Source: Deltaproteobacteria bacterium GWA2_55_10 (GTDB lineage: Bacteria; Desulfobacterota; GWC2-55-46). Taken from it: a DNA stretch of 18,271 nt. The translations under genes and the position numbers were made by a program. The DNA lies in contig MGPL01000107.1 in NCBI GenBank assembly GCA_001797415.1, positions 1-18,271 on the forward strand, given 5' to 3'. The notes below the pieces were generated by a model. It worked only from the letters and a program-made list of their open reading frames with translations. It was not told the origin of the DNA and searched no databases. Positions within the stretch are counted from its first letter, which is position 1, and every line of letters begins with the position of its first letter. This document shows positions 12,415 to 18,271 of the stretch, piece by piece.

Positions 12415-12702
12415 TTACTCTCCGGCCTGCTTCAATACCTCGTCCTTACATGCCTTTGAGAGCCTGAACTTGACGGCCTTCTTGGCCGGTATCTGTATCT
12501 CTTCGCCGGTCCTGGGATTCCTGCCGGTCCTGGCGGGCCTGTCCACGAGTACGAGCTTGCCTAAGCCCGGCACTGTGAACTGGTTCTTGGCTTCATTGTA
12601 GGCCAGCTCGGCCATCTTTGCGAGCACGTCCTTTACGGACTTCTTGGGCACGCCGGTTGCCTCCGCTATATGCTCCTCGATCTGGGATTTCGTCATAGCC
12701 AT
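12415..12702 (-). CDS. HU/IHF-family DNA-binding protein (95 aa)
   Basis: Small basic nucleoid protein that bends DNA as a dimer. The helical N-terminus (MTKSQIEEHIAEATGVPKKS) and the family signature with the DNA-arm tip (GKLVLVDRPARTGRNPRTGE, then EIQIPA) are intact. Pro of RNPRTGE is the residue that intercalates into DNA in this family. ATG at 12702 is preferred because GGAGG lies five bases upstream; an internal ATG two codons later is also possible, and a GTG at 12708 overlaps the binding site. It has its own consensus promoter, with a leader of about 98 nt, and is convergent with the lipoprotein gene. HU is preferred over IHF by overall look; this is not certain. Confidence 0.93.
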   Translation of the reverse strand: MAMTKSQIEEHIAEATGVPKKSVKDVLAKMAELAYNEAKNQFTVPGLGKLVLVDRPARTGRNPRTGEEIQIPAKKAVKFRLSKACKDEVLKQAGE

Positions 12703-12807
12703 AAACACCTCCGGTCATTGCGATTTTATCCCGGCCTGGCGAGGCAGGGCAGAAAAGTGCTGGATTAGATAAGCTAACTGGAGCGCCGAGGCTGCCCGAC
12801 AAATCCA

Positions 12808-12835
12808 ATTATAGATGCTTTTGAGGCGAAATCAA
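12808..12835 (-). promoter_or_regulatory. Sigma-70-type promoter for the HU gene
   Basis: On the minus strand TTGATT (12835-12830) and consensus TATAAT (12813-12808) are 16 bp apart. It begins ten bases past the rplQ terminator. The start near 12801 gives a ~98-nt leader in which GGGCAG (12798-12793) can pair with CTGCCC about 45 nt later. Confidence 0.65.
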
Positions 12836-12844
12836 TCGGTGTGC

Positions 12845-12885
12845 AAAAAAGCATAAGGGACGGAAGCACCTTCCGTCCCTTATGC
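12845..12885 (-). terminator. Rho-independent terminator of the spc/alpha operon
   Basis: A perfect 16-bp stem (12851-12866 with 12870-12885; arm GCATAAGGGACGGAAG) with a 3-nt loop is followed on the minus strand by six T residues (12850-12845). The stem starts two bases past the rplQ stop codon. Confidence 0.95.
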
Positions 12886-12887
12886 GC

Positions 12888-13469
12888 TTATTCCTCTTTT
12901 GAAGCGGCCTTCTTCGGGGCCCTCTTGGCAGGTGCCTTTGCCTCGCCCTTCTCAGCGGACTCCTTTGGAGCAGCCTTCTTCGGGGCGGCCTTCCTGGCCG
13001 GGGCCTTCTCCTTCTTCTCCGGAGCCTCTTCCTTGGCCTTTGCAGGCGCCTTTGCCTTGCGGGCAGCCGGCTTCCTGGCGGGCTTTGCAGGCTCAACGGC
13101 TACTGCCGCCGCAGCTCCCTCGACCAGCTCAATTATGGACATGGAGGCGTTGTCGCCGGGGCGGTTGCCGAGCTTCAGTATCCTGGTGTAGCCGCCGTTC
13201 CTCTCCTTGAAAAGGGGCGCGACGTCGGTGAAGAGCTTGTGGACGGCTGTCTTGTTGCGCATGAAGGCAAACGCCCTTCTCCGAGCGGCGAGACTGCCGT
13301 TCTTGCCGAGGGTGATCATCTTCTCGGCATAGCTCCGCAACACCTTCGCCTTCGGGGTGGTTGTCTTTATCCTGCCGTGCATGACGAGGTCGTTCGTCAT
13401 GTTGGCGAGCATGCTCTTGAGATGGCTGTACGTCCTGTCGAATCTTTTTTCGTCCCTGTTATGTCTCAT
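12888..13469 (-). CDS. rplQ: Ribosomal protein L17 with long basic C-terminal tail (193 aa)
   Basis: Large-subunit protein lining the peptide exit tunnel. The L17 core is about residues 1-117 (MRHNRDEKRF..., SHLKSMLANM, IKTTTPKAKVLRSYAEKMIT, GGYTRILKLGNRPGDNASM, IIELVE). A further ~76 residues follow, made almost only of Ala, Lys, Pro, Glu and Arg, with repeated KAPA/KKAAPK-like units resembling histone H1 tails. Typical bacterial L17 is 115-140 residues, so the tail is an extension, probably disordered. Reading continues in frame to a TAA right before the operon terminator, so the tail is not a frameshift artefact. ATG at 13469 has AAGGGGA upstream, nine bases after rpoA stops. Confidence 0.96.
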   Translation of the reverse strand: MRHNRDEKRFDRTYSHLKSMLANMTNDLVMHGRIKTTTPKAKVLRSYAEKMITLGKNGSLAARRRAFAFMRNKTAVHKLFTDVAPLFKERNGGYTRILKLGNRPGDNASMSIIELVEGAAAAVAVEPAKPARKPAARKAKAPAKAKEEAPEKKEKAPARKAAPKKAAPKESAEKGEAKAPAKRAPKKAASKEE

Positions 13470-13478
13470 AAGGTCCCC

Positions 13479-14498
13479 TTAAGCGGTCTCCTTGTGTTCC
13501 GAATGCATGGCGTCCAGGTCTTTCCTTGAAGGGAAGCCTTCGAGCTTCATACCGAAGTCGAGCCCCATGCCGCGGAGTATTTCCTTTATCTCGTTGAGCG
13601 ATTTCCTGCCGAAGTTCTTTGTCCTGAGCATCTCCTGCTCGGTCTTCTGCACCATTTCGCCGATATACTTGATATCCGCGTTCTTGAGGCAGTTCGCCGA
13701 CCTTACGGAGAGCTCGAGTTCGTCGACTGTCTTGAAGAGGTTGTCATTGAACGCGGGCTTTCCCTCGCCCCTCTCGAACGCGGCCTCTTCCTCGGCCTCT
13801 TCGAAGGTGATGAAGACGCTCAGCTGGTCCTTCAATATCTTTGCGGCAACGGCGACCGCGCTCTGCGGGTCGATCGCGCCGGTGGTCCATATCTCAAGGA
13901 CGAGCTTGTCGTAGTCTGTCCTCTGCCCGACCCTCGCGTGGGTGACATTGAAGTTCACCCTGCTTACGGGCTGGAATATCGAGTCAACAGGGATGGTCCC
14001 TATCGGCATCTCGGCGAGCTTGTTGCGCTCGGAAGACACGTAGCCCTTGCCGGTATTGACGGCAAGCTCGCAGTCGAACTTCGCGTCCTTTGAGACGGTC
14101 GCAATGTGCTGGTCCGGGTTCAGGACCTCTACGGTGGAATCGGTTATGATGTCGCCGGCCCTGACTACGCCGTTGTTGCCGCCCTTTATCCTCAAGGTCT
14201 TTGGGCCCTCGCCGTAGAGCTTGAGCCTGACCTGCTTGAGATTGAGAATTATGTCGGAGACGTCCTCTTTGACGCCCGGTATGGAGGAGAACTCGTGGAG
14301 CACTCCGTCTATCTTGACAGAGGTAATGGCAGCGCCCTGGAGCGAAGAAAGGAGTATCCTCCTCAATGAGTTGCCGACGGTAACGCCGAAGCCCCTCTCA
14401 AGCGGCTCGGCTACGAACTTGCCGTATGTCGGGGTGAGCGTGTCTTTTTCTACCTCAAGCTTTTTCGGTTTGATAAGGTCACGCCAGTTTTTTTGCAT
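13479..14498 (-). CDS. rpoA: RNA polymerase alpha subunit (339 aa)
   Basis: Assembles the core polymerase and contacts promoter UP elements and activators. The N-terminal dimerisation domain has the conserved EPLERGFGVTVGNSLRRILL and GAAITSVKIDG. The C-terminal domain includes VRSANCLKNADI, with the Arg and Asn that contact UP-element DNA, and FGRKSLNEIKEIL. Length is normal. ATG at 14498 has AAGGA ten bases upstream. It lies between rpsD and rplQ as in most bacteria. The 94-bp gap to rpsD carries a nested hairpin that may modulate its expression. Confidence 0.98.
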   Translation of the reverse strand: MQKNWRDLIKPKKLEVEKDTLTPTYGKFVAEPLERGFGVTVGNSLRRILLSSLQGAAITSVKIDGVLHEFSSIPGVKEDVSDIILNLKQVRLKLYGEGPKTLRIKGGNNGVVRAGDIITDSTVEVLNPDQHIATVSKDAKFDCELAVNTGKGYVSSERNKLAEMPIGTIPVDSIFQPVSRVNFNVTHARVGQRTDYDKLVLEIWTTGAIDPQSAVAVAAKILKDQLSVFITFEEAEEEAAFERGEGKPAFNDNLFKTVDELELSVRSANCLKNADIKYIGEMVQKTEQEMLRTKNFGRKSLNEIKEILRGMGLDFGMKLEGFPSRKDLDAMHSEHKETA

Positions 14499-14527
14499 GG
14501 TTTACCCATCCTTGTTTAAATTGTAGT

Positions 14528-14583
14528 AAGACCTGGAAAAATGGGTTTTGCCGCAGCCTGAAGACTGCGGCAAATGAGGTCTT
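14528..14583 (-). promoter_or_regulatory. Nested two-stem hairpin in the rpsD-rpoA gap
   Basis: The outer stem AAGACCT (14528-14534) pairs with AGGTCTT (14577-14583). The inner stem, 10 perfect pairs with an 8-nt loop, joins 14547-14556 and 14565-14574. On the minus strand the inner stem is followed after ACCCA by five T (14540-14536), so it could act as a partial terminator or attenuator before rpoA, or as an mRNA-processing or autoregulatory site. Confidence 0.5.
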
Positions 14584-14592
14584 AAGGATCGA

Positions 14593-15222
14593 TTACTTGG
14601 AGTAGAGCTCGACGATGAGCTGCTCGTGCATCGGCAGCGTGGTGTCGTCCCTTCTGGGCAGCCTTGCAACGGTCGCCTTGAAGTTGTCCTTGTCAAGCGA
14701 GAGCCACTCCGGTATTCCATGCCTGCTCTCGGCCGACTTGATATTGTCGGCGAGCCTGGCTTCCTTCTTCCTCTTCTCAGCTACTTCGATTATGTCGTTC
14801 TGCTTGACCCTGAAGGAGGGGATGTCGACCTTCCTGCCGTTTACGCGGTAGTAGCCGTGGGTCACCATCATCCTGGCCTCGCTCCTCGATCCGGCGAAAC
14901 CCAGTCTGTAGACCACGTTGTCGAGCCTCCTCTCGAGCATCGAGATGAGGTTCTCACCTGTGATGCCCCTTGCCCTGTCCGCGTCAGCGAAGGTATTCCT
15001 GAACTGGCCTTCCATGAGACCGTAGGTCCTCTTCACCTTCTGCTTCTCGCGAAGCTGGAGCGCGTACTCGGAGACCTTGCCCCTTGCCTGTCCGTGCTGG
15101 CCCGGAGCATAGCTCCTGCGATCGAACGCGCACTTGTCAGTGTAGCAGCGCTCGGCCTTGAAAAAGAGCTTCATGCCTTCGCGCCTGCATATCTTGCATA
15201 CCGATTCAGTATACCTTGCCAA
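14593..15222 (-). CDS. rpsD: Ribosomal protein S4, zinc-ribbon form (209 aa)
   Basis: Primary 16S rRNA binding protein for small-subunit assembly. The N-terminal zinc ribbon is intact (C9-x2-C12 and C26-x4-C31, in SVCKIC and RCYTDKC), marking the metal-binding rather than the Cys-less S4 form. The S4 RNA-binding domain follows (MLERRLDNVVYRLGFAGSRSEARMMVTHGYYRVNG). The frame opens at ATG 15240, but the ribosome binding site GGAGGA lies inside that extension, six bases before a TTG at 15222. TTG gives the standard MARYTESVC start, so translation starts at TTG. Two tandem hairpins lie just upstream. Confidence 0.97.
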   Translation of the reverse strand: MARYTESVCKICRREGMKLFFKAERCYTDKCAFDRRSYAPGQHGQARGKVSEYALQLREKQKVKRTYGLMEGQFRNTFADADRARGITGENLISMLERRLDNVVYRLGFAGSRSEARMMVTHGYYRVNGRKVDIPSFRVKQNDIIEVAEKRKKEARLADNIKSAESRHGIPEWLSLDKDNFKATVARLPRRDDTTLPMHEQLIVELYSK

Positions 15223-15241
15223 CTTGCTTCCTCCATTCATC

Positions 15242-15277
15242 CTGCGCCGACAGCGCAGCGCGCCTCTATCGGGCGCG
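15242..15277 (-). promoter_or_regulatory. Two tandem GC hairpins upstream of the rpsD start
   Basis: CTGCGC-N5-GCGCAG (15242-15258) and CGCGCC-N7-GGCGCG (15259-15277) are directly adjacent, each with a 6-bp all-perfect stem. They occupy most of the 72-nt gap between rpsK and the rpsD TTG. A structured leader next to S4 invites an autoregulation hypothesis, since S4 represses the alpha operon in E. coli by binding its mRNA, but from the rpsM leader there. Confidence 0.45.
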
Positions 15278-15294
15278 AAAAGAATTCCTTTATA

Positions 15295-15669
15295 TTATAC
15301 CCTGCGCCTCTTGGGGGGCCTGCAGCCGTTGTGCGGAAGCGGCGTTACGTCCCTTATGAGGCTTATGCTGAACCCGGCCGCCTGCAGGGACCTGAGTGCC
15401 GCTTCCCTGCCCGCGCCTGGGCCGTTTATAAATACTTCAACTGTCTTCACACCGCTGTCCATCGCCTTCTTGGCAGCGACTTCCGCGGCCACCTGAGCGG
15501 CGAACGGGGTTCCCTTCCTGGAGCCCTTGAAGCCCTGGGCTCCTGAGCTCGACCATGCTATGACGTTCCCGGCAGGGTCGGTTATGCTCACGATCGTGTT
15601 GTTGAAGGTGGACTTTATATGGGCCACACCCCTGGATACCGCTCTCTTTTCCTTCTTGGCCTTTGCCAT
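15295..15669 (-). CDS. rpsK: Ribosomal protein S11 (124 aa)
   Basis: Small-subunit platform protein near the mRNA exit. Conserved blocks: HIKSTFNNTIVSITDPAGN, WSSSGAQGFKGSRKGTPFAAQ, VFINGPGAGREAALRSL and the basic C-terminus HNGCRPPKRRRV. Length is normal. ATG at 15669 has GGAGG seven bases upstream. It is separated from rpsM by an unusually long, AT-rich 127-bp gap containing two small hairpins. Confidence 0.98.
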   Translation of the reverse strand: MAKAKKEKRAVSRGVAHIKSTFNNTIVSITDPAGNVIAWSSSGAQGFKGSRKGTPFAAQVAAEVAAKKAMDSGVKTVEVFINGPGAGREAALRSLQAAGFSISLIRDVTPLPHNGCRPPKRRRV

Positions 15670-15703
15670 CTAAGCTCCTCCGAACCTGTATCTGAGAAAA
15701 ACA

Positions 15704-15764
15704 CCTGGTTAACCGCCAGGCCCTCTGAAATCGCCGCAAACAATCATTATGCTACAAAAGCATA
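15704..15764 (-). promoter_or_regulatory. Small hairpins in the rpsM-rpsK gap
   Basis: On the minus strand TATGCT-TTTGT-AGCATA (15764-15748) is followed by CCTGG-N7-CCAGG (15720-15704) and then TG and five T, a weak intrinsic-terminator shape. Either could reduce read-through or be an mRNA-processing site. The stems are only 5-6 bp, so support is modest. Confidence 0.3.
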
Positions 15765-15796
15765 GTGAAAATCCAGTTAAAAATTTAAATCTTATG

Positions 15797-16171
15797 CTAC
15801 TCGGTCTTTCTTGAGGCCACGACACCCTTGCGCGGGCCTTTTCTGGTCCTCGCGTTGGTGTGTGTTCTCTGGCCCCTCACAGGGAGGTTCTTCCTGTGGC
15901 GCACGCCCCTGTAGCAGCCCATGTCTATGAGCATCTTTACGTACATGGAGACCTCTTTCCTCAAGTCGCCTTCCACCTTGAAGTCGGTGTCGATGGCCTT
16001 CCTGATGGCCGCGATCTGGGCTTCCGTGAGGTCCTGCACCTTTATCGAGCGATCTACGGTGGCCTTCTCCAGTATCTTCCTGGCAGAGGTATCGCCTATG
16101 CCGTATATCTGGGTAAGGGCAACGTCTATTCTTTTATTCTTCTTGAGGTCAACTCCTGCGATCCTTGCCAA
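15797..16171 (-). CDS. rpsM: Ribosomal protein S13 (124 aa), TTG start
   Basis: Small-subunit head protein contacting tRNA and forming the B1 inter-subunit bridges. It starts MARIAGVDLKKNKRID; the helix-two-turn-helix region YGIGDTSARKILEKA and the C-terminal basic tail GQRTHTNARTRKGPRKG are conserved. The start codon is TTG at 16171, since no in-frame ATG or GTG gives the standard N-terminus. A strong GGAGG lies seven bases upstream. It heads the alpha operon part (rpsM-rpsK-rpsD-rpoA-rplQ), 38 bp after rpmJ. Confidence 0.97.
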   Translation of the reverse strand: MARIAGVDLKKNKRIDVALTQIYGIGDTSARKILEKATVDRSIKVQDLTEAQIAAIRKAIDTDFKVEGDLRKEVSMYVKMLIDMGCYRGVRHRKNLPVRGQRTHTNARTRKGPRKGVVASRKTE

Positions 16172-16209
16172 ATCCTTCCTCCTTTAAAAAAACGGCTGAG
16201 GGGAGAGTA

Positions 16210-16323
16210 TTAACCCTGCCTCTGCTTGTGCTTGGGGTTGGTGCAGACCACGCGGACCACTCCGCTTCTCTTGATGATCTTGCACTTTGCGCAAATCTTC
16301 TTAACCGAGCTTCTTACTTTCAT
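16210..16323 (-). CDS. rpmJ: Ribosomal protein L36 (37 aa)
   Basis: Small zinc-binding large-subunit protein. The reading is MKVRSSVKKICAKCKIIK..., with zinc ligands Cys11, Cys14, Cys27 and His32 and the usual ending NPKHKQRQG. The intact ligands identify the zinc-containing (C+) paralogue rather than the zinc-free one. ATG at 16323 has GAGG six bases upstream. It lies between infA and rpsM as in many bacteria. Confidence 0.96.
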   Translation of the reverse strand: MKVRSSVKKICAKCKIIKRSGVVRVVCTNPKHKQRQG

Positions 16324-16346
16324 CTCAATCCTCGCTTTGTATAAAC

Positions 16347-16565
16347 TTACTTGGCCCTGTATGTTATCCTGCCTCTGGTGAGGTCGTACGGCGAAAGCTC
16401 CACCGTGACCTTGTCGCCTGGCAGTATCTTTATGAAATGCATCCTCATCTTGCCGGAGACGTGCGCCAGGACTTTGTGCCCGTTCTCGAGCTCCACCCTG
16501 AACATCGCGTTGGGCAGGGTCTCGATTACCATCCCCTCTACTTGTATTGCATCCTCTTTGGGCAT
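16347..16565 (-). CDS. infA: Translation initiation factor IF-1 (72 aa)
   Basis: Binds the ribosomal A site during initiation. It is a single OB-fold of standard length, starting MPKEDAIQVEGMVIETLPNA and containing FRVELENGHKVLAHVSGKMR, HFIKILPGDKV and the ending YDLTRGRITYRAK. ATG at 16565 has AAGGA six bases upstream. It is separated from map by 178 bp holding repeat copy 2. Confidence 0.98.
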   Translation of the reverse strand: MPKEDAIQVEGMVIETLPNAMFRVELENGHKVLAHVSGKMRMHFIKILPGDKVTVELSPYDLTRGRITYRAK

Positions 16566-16589
16566 CTATTGTCCTTTGTTCTCATGAAC

Positions 16590-16721
16590 GGCAGCTGAAA
16601 AAGTCCATCTGCTTTGTTGTCTTCATCGCTCGTCACTGCGACGTACATGAAGAGTACGACTCGTTCCTCGCTCCCCAATTTAACCGGGGCCTCGCATATG
16701 GAGCTTTTTGAGCAGCCTGAC
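16590..16721 (+). repeat. MITE-like palindromic repeat, copy 2, inside the ribosomal operon
   Basis: About 132 bp, roughly 85% identical (by eye) to the reverse complement of 8286-8421. Ends: GCAGCTGAAAAAG on the left and CTTTTTGAGCAGCCTGAC on the right, together giving a terminal inverted repeat of about 15 bp. An internal hairpin is centred on GTAC-ATGAAGA-GTAC, with one A-A mismatch in the stem relative to copy 1. It has no coding capacity. It fills the map-infA gap, which is otherwise about 45 bp. Confidence 0.8.
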
Positions 16722-16743
16722 CTAAACGCAGTTTTCACGACTT

Positions 16744-17499
16744 CTAAAGGGCCGAGAGCACCAGCGGCCCGTCTTCCGTTATTGCTACCGTGTGCTCGAA
16801 GTGCGCTGAGAGACTGCCGTCCGCAGTCACTGCGGTCCAGCCGTCGCCAAGCACCTTTATCGCCCATCCGCCCACGTTTATCATGGGCTCTATCGCCAGC
16901 ACCATGCCGACTTTAAGCCTTACGCCCTGTCCGGGTATGCCGAAGTTCGGCACCTGCGGCGGCTCATGGAGCTCTCTTCCTATTCCATGCCCCACGAACT
17001 CCCTTACTACAGAGAGGCCGTGCGACTCTACATGGGTCTGTACAGCAGAGGAGATATCGTAGAGGCGGTTACCTGCCCTTGCCGCCTCGATTGCCTTTCC
17101 GAGGGATTCTTCAGTGACCCTAATGAGTCGTTCGGCATCTTTACTCACCTTGCCGACCGGCACGGTTATGGCCGAGTCTCCGTAGAAGCCTTCGAATCTT
17201 ACGCCGAAGTCGACGCTGAGGATGTCGCCTTCGTTCAAAGCCCTCTTCGAGGGCATGCCATGAACGACCTGTTCGTTAATCGAGGTGCACAGGCAGTACG
17301 GATAACCCTTGTACCCCTTGAAGGCAGGAAGAGCCTTCCTCTTTTTCGTCTCTTCTTCGGCTATCTTTTCAAGCTCCAGGGTAGTTACCCCTGGCTTGAC
17401 CTTGCCTTTGAGAAGCGCCAGGACCTCTGCCACGATGGCCCCGGCCCTGCGCATTGTCTTTATCTCTTCGGGAGACTTAAGAATTATGGCTTCCTTCAA
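16744..17499 (-). CDS. map: Methionine aminopeptidase type I (251 aa), TTG start
   Basis: Removes N-terminal Met co-translationally. It has the pita-bread fold with the full dinuclear metal set: Asp97, Asp108, His171, Glu204 and Glu235, and substrate-binding His80 (VVHGMPS). GHGIGRELHEPP surrounds His171. There is no N-terminal extension, so it is the simple type Ia form. The start is a TTG at 17499, inside the last codons of adk (23-bp overlap), and gives the expected ILKSPEEI start; no good ribosome binding site is seen, so re-initiation after adk is likely. Repeat copy 2 follows its stop codon. Confidence 0.95.
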   Translation of the reverse strand: MKEAIILKSPEEIKTMRRAGAIVAEVLALLKGKVKPGVTTLELEKIAEEETKKRKALPAFKGYKGYPYCLCTSINEQVVHGMPSKRALNEGDILSVDFGVRFEGFYGDSAITVPVGKVSKDAERLIRVTEESLGKAIEAARAGNRLYDISSAVQTHVESHGLSVVREFVGHGIGRELHEPPQVPNFGIPGQGVRLKVGMVLAIEPMINVGGWAIKVLGDGWTAVTADGSLSAHFEHTVAITEDGPLVLSAL

Positions 17500-18133
17500 T
17501 AGCGCCCACGATAGACTCGGTTATCTGGTCCACAGGCCCCTTGCCGTCTATGGCCCTGTAAAGGCCCTTGCTGGAGTAATACTCCGCCAGGGGAAGGGTC
17601 TCATCCTCGTATACCTTGAGCCTCGCCTCTATCGTCTCTTCCTTGTCGTCATCCCTCTGGTATATCTCGGAGCCGCAGGCGTTGCACATGCCGATGTTCA
17701 CGGGAGGGTTGAATATCACGTGATAGCTCGCCCCGCATTTCCTGCAAACCCGTCTGCCTGAAAGCCTCCGTGTGAGCTCTTTCCTGTCGACCTCTATGCC
17801 TATTACGGCATCTATCTTCTTGTTCATGGACTTGAGCGTAGCATCGAGAGCCTCTGCCTGGGCTATTGTCCTCGGGAAGCCGTCGAGTATGAAGCCATTC
17901 CGTGCGTCCTCTTCCTGGATGCGGCCTACGACCATGTGGACGACTATCTCATTGGGGACGAGTGCCCCTTTGTCCATGTACTCCTTGGCCTTCTGGCCAA
18001 GCTGGGTCTTGCTCCTTACGTTTGCGCGCAGGATGTCTCCGGTCGAGATCTGGGGTATCCTGTACTTTTCAGACAGGCTTTTGCCCTGTGTCCCCTTGCC
18101 CGCGCCAGGAGCCCCGAGTAGAATAAGGTTCAT
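17477..18133 (-). CDS. adk: Adenylate kinase, zinc-LID form (218 aa)
   Basis: Interconverts ATP+AMP and 2 ADP. P-loop GAPGAGKGT is at 7-15, the AMP-binding STGDILR at 30-36 and the GFPRT motif at 85-89. The long LID domain carries four Cys (C130-x2-C133-x16-C150-x2-C153), so it binds a structural zinc, unlike the E. coli enzyme. ATG at 18133 lies six bases past the secY stop codon with no strong ribosome binding site (GGGGCC about 13 bases upstream), suggesting coupling to secY translation. The secY-adk-map order is typical of many bacteria outside the Gammaproteobacteria. Confidence 0.97.
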   Translation of the reverse strand: MNLILLGAPGAGKGTQGKSLSEKYRIPQISTGDILRANVRSKTQLGQKAKEYMDKGALVPNEIVVHMVVGRIQEEDARNGFILDGFPRTIAQAEALDATLKSMNKKIDAVIGIEVDRKELTRRLSGRRVCRKCGASYHVIFNPPVNIGMCNACGSEIYQRDDDKEETIEARLKVYEDETLPLAEYYSSKGLYRAIDGKGPVDQITESIVGAIEGSHNS

Positions 18134-18139
18134 ATAATG

Positions 18140-18271
18140 CTAAAGGCCCCTGCCCTTGATCTTTCCTTTTTTAAGAAGCCCATCGTAGCTCCGGGCCAGC
18201 AGGTGAGACTCTATCTGCTGGGCCGTGTCCATTGCCACGCCGACGACGATAAGCAACGCCGTACCGCCGAA
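18140..18271 (-). CDS. secY: C-terminus of SecY translocase subunit (partial, 43 codons)
   Basis: Only the last 43 codons are present; the gene continues beyond the right edge. The segment begins FGGTALLIVVGVAMDTAQQI, the last transmembrane helix and the conserved VxMDTxxQIES motif, then HLLARSYDGLLKKGKIKGRG, the usual cytosolic tail that contacts SecA and the ribosome, closing with TAG. The position ahead of adk agrees. Confidence 0.95.
   Translation of the reverse strand, partial: FGGTALLIVVGVAMDTAQQIESHLLARSYDGLLKKGKIKGRGL

Noticed and set aside
12841..13191. Plus-strand Ala/Phe-rich frame opposite rplQ
   Set aside because: It is the mirror of the Lys/Ala-rich L17 tail; low-complexity antisense frames of this kind are expected.
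16614..16916. Plus-strand frame covering repeat copy 2 and the end of map
   Set aside because: It is antisense to map with no family match; the repeat shows no coding conservation between its two copies, including length changes not in multiples of three.
1..18271. CRISPR array, tRNA, rRNA, insertion sequence, prophage or defence island
   Set aside because: No regularly spaced repeats, cloverleaf, transposase, integrase, phage or recognisable defence domain was seen on either strand.

Overview
The window comes from a chromosome of a moderately GC-rich, Gram-negative bacterium. It carries a conserved secY-to-rplQ ribosomal block, an outer-membrane-type lipoprotein, a zinc-ribbon form of ribosomal protein S4, the MEP-pathway enzyme IspG and a nitrate/nitrite-type porter. 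The gene set and the palindromic intergenic repeats suggest the Desulfobacterota (old Deltaproteobacteria) / Nitrospirota neighbourhood. That placement is inference; no rRNA gene is present to test it.

Layout. (1) 1-3485, minus strand: the start of an exported protein cut by the window edge, an unrecognised 144-residue protein with its own promoter, and a two-gene unit of universal stress protein plus an NNP-type nitrate/nitrite porter that ends in a strong terminator. (2) 3486-8216, minus strand: an ABC-F ATPase (YheS-like), a zinc-dependent medium-chain alcohol dehydrogenase, and ispG followed after one base by a HIT-family protein. (3) 8462-12294, plus strand: pabB and pabC (p-aminobenzoate branch of folate synthesis) overlapping by four bases, a GAF-GGDEF cyclic-dinucleotide synthase, and a small BamE/SmpA-like lipoprotein. 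(4) 12415-18271, minus strand: an HU protein, then the end of the spc operon and the alpha operon in transcription order secY(partial)-adk-map-infA-rpmJ-rpsM-rpsK-rpsD-rpoA-rplQ, closed by a strong terminator.

Most genes are ordinary housekeeping. The unusual content is in small details. The GGDEF enzyme has Ser where classical diguanylate cyclases have a guanine-contacting Asp; this is the hallmark of the Hypr subclass, which makes 3',3'-cGAMP. Its best promoter puts transcription initiation on the start codon (leaderless), and pabB looks nearly leaderless too. Two ~132-bp copies of a palindromic, MITE-like repeat lie in opposite orientation, one between the divergent ispG and pabB promoters and one inside the ribosomal operon between map and infA. 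A matched pair of GTTACC-N4-CGTAAC inverted repeats lies 83 bp apart downstream of the ABC-F gene. The porter has two extra predicted membrane segments, L17 carries a long Lys/Ala/Pro tail, and rpsM, rpsD and map all start with TTG.

No tRNA, rRNA, CRISPR array, insertion sequence, phage gene or defence gene was seen. Identities rest on reading motifs in the sequence; no database search was run.
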